6,573 nucleotides of DNA from Burkholderiales bacterium (lineage in GTDB: Bacteria > Pseudomonadota > Gammaproteobacteria > Burkholderiales > Casimicrobiaceae). The stretch covers positions 1-6,573 of the forward strand of contig JAITMH010000169.1 in NCBI GenBank assembly GCA_031277445.1, written 5' to 3'. A program made the position numbers and the translations under genes. Under the pieces are notes generated by a model. The model was not told where the DNA came from. It saw only the letters and a program-made list of their open reading frames with translations, and did not search any database. Below are positions 6,463-6,573 of this stretch, one piece after another (the stretch's first letter is position 1; each line of letters begins with the position of its first letter).

Positions 6463-6494
6463 AAAAAAGGGCGGGTTTGAAACCCGCTCCTACA
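6463..6494 (-). terminator. Inverted copy of the T-tailed hairpin; possible leftward terminator
   Basis: The reverse complement of this unit matches 6139-6170 in 31 of 32 positions: GCGGGTTT and AAACCCGC arms and a T6 run on the minus strand. It would act on transcripts entering from a minus-strand gene to the right of the window, if one exists. Confidence 0.45.
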
Positions 6495-6499
6495 ATCTA

Positions 6500-6558
6500 C
6501 GCCTTCGCGTAAGGTGTTTTTTTTTGTTTTCTGCGACTTCGTTTCGCTCCGCGCAGAA
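6500..6558 (+). repeat. CCTTCGCGTAAGG unit, T9 run and second TTCTGCG hairpin
   Basis: CGCCTTCGCGTAAGG (6500-6514) matches 846-860 at 14 of 15 bases. A T9 run (6517-6525) follows, then arms TTCTGCG (6529-6535) and CGCAGAA (6552-6558) around a 16-nt loop. No gene is visible from here to the window end. Confidence 0.55.
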
Positions 6559-6573
6559 TGCCCGCTATCTTCT

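Larger units (their letters stand above)
6019..6573. other. 555-nt gene-free repeat mosaic downstream of purL
   Basis: Nearly the whole interval is accounted for by the repeat units listed separately. The short open frames here run through those repeats and show no protein character, so I call no gene. I see no tRNA, rRNA, CRISPR or attachment-site structure. Confidence 0.7.

Noticed and set aside
6089..6494. Possible CRISPR array or attachment site in the repeat island
   Set aside because: Repeats are palindromic, of different families and orientations, and not evenly spaced with unique spacers; there is no integrase or tRNA nearby.

Overview
The window is about 6.6 kb of moderately GC-rich proteobacterial chromosome. 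The style of PurL and ThiL, the full-length PurL with a fused glutaminase domain, and the adjacent thiL-pgpA pair point to the beta- or gammaproteobacteria, with beta slightly favoured by the PurL N-terminus (an ARYWHF-type stretch). I cannot name a genus. All three genes are housekeeping genes; I see no defence, mobile-enzyme, phage or secondary-metabolite genes and no RNA gene.

Layout, left to right: 1-134 is repeat-rich non-coding DNA after pgpA. pgpA (135-641, minus) encodes phosphatidylglycerophosphatase A, and thiL (638-1945, minus) encodes thiamine-monophosphate kinase; they overlap by 4 bp and read leftward as a translationally coupled pair. 1946-2094 is a compact divergent promoter region with a good sigma70-type promoter for purL. 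purL (2095-6018, plus) encodes the large formylglycinamidine synthase of purine synthesis. 6019-6573 has no gene and is a dense mosaic of small inverted and palindromic repeats, including a terminator-like hairpin after purL.

The three enzymes do not form one pathway: ThiL makes thiamine diphosphate, PgpA makes phosphatidylglycerol, and PurL makes the purine intermediate FGAM. A loose link is that FGAM is converted to AIR, the precursor of the thiamine pyrimidine moiety, so divergent purL and thiL touch neighbouring metabolism.

The unusual content is the repeats. The same families (GTAGG-type hairpins, GGGCGGCA/TGCCGCCC hairpins, CTTCGCG tandem units, CCCCATCCCC modules) recur on both sides of the genes. 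One cluster lies between the ThiL catalytic core and pgpA and is read in frame, giving a predicted 110-residue repeat-encoded tail on an otherwise complete 325-residue ThiL. A composite inverted repeat of about 53 bp brackets the three genes (12-64 and 6023-6076), and a nearly perfect 32-bp inverted pair ending in a T6 run (6139-6170 and 6463-6494) could terminate transcription from both directions.
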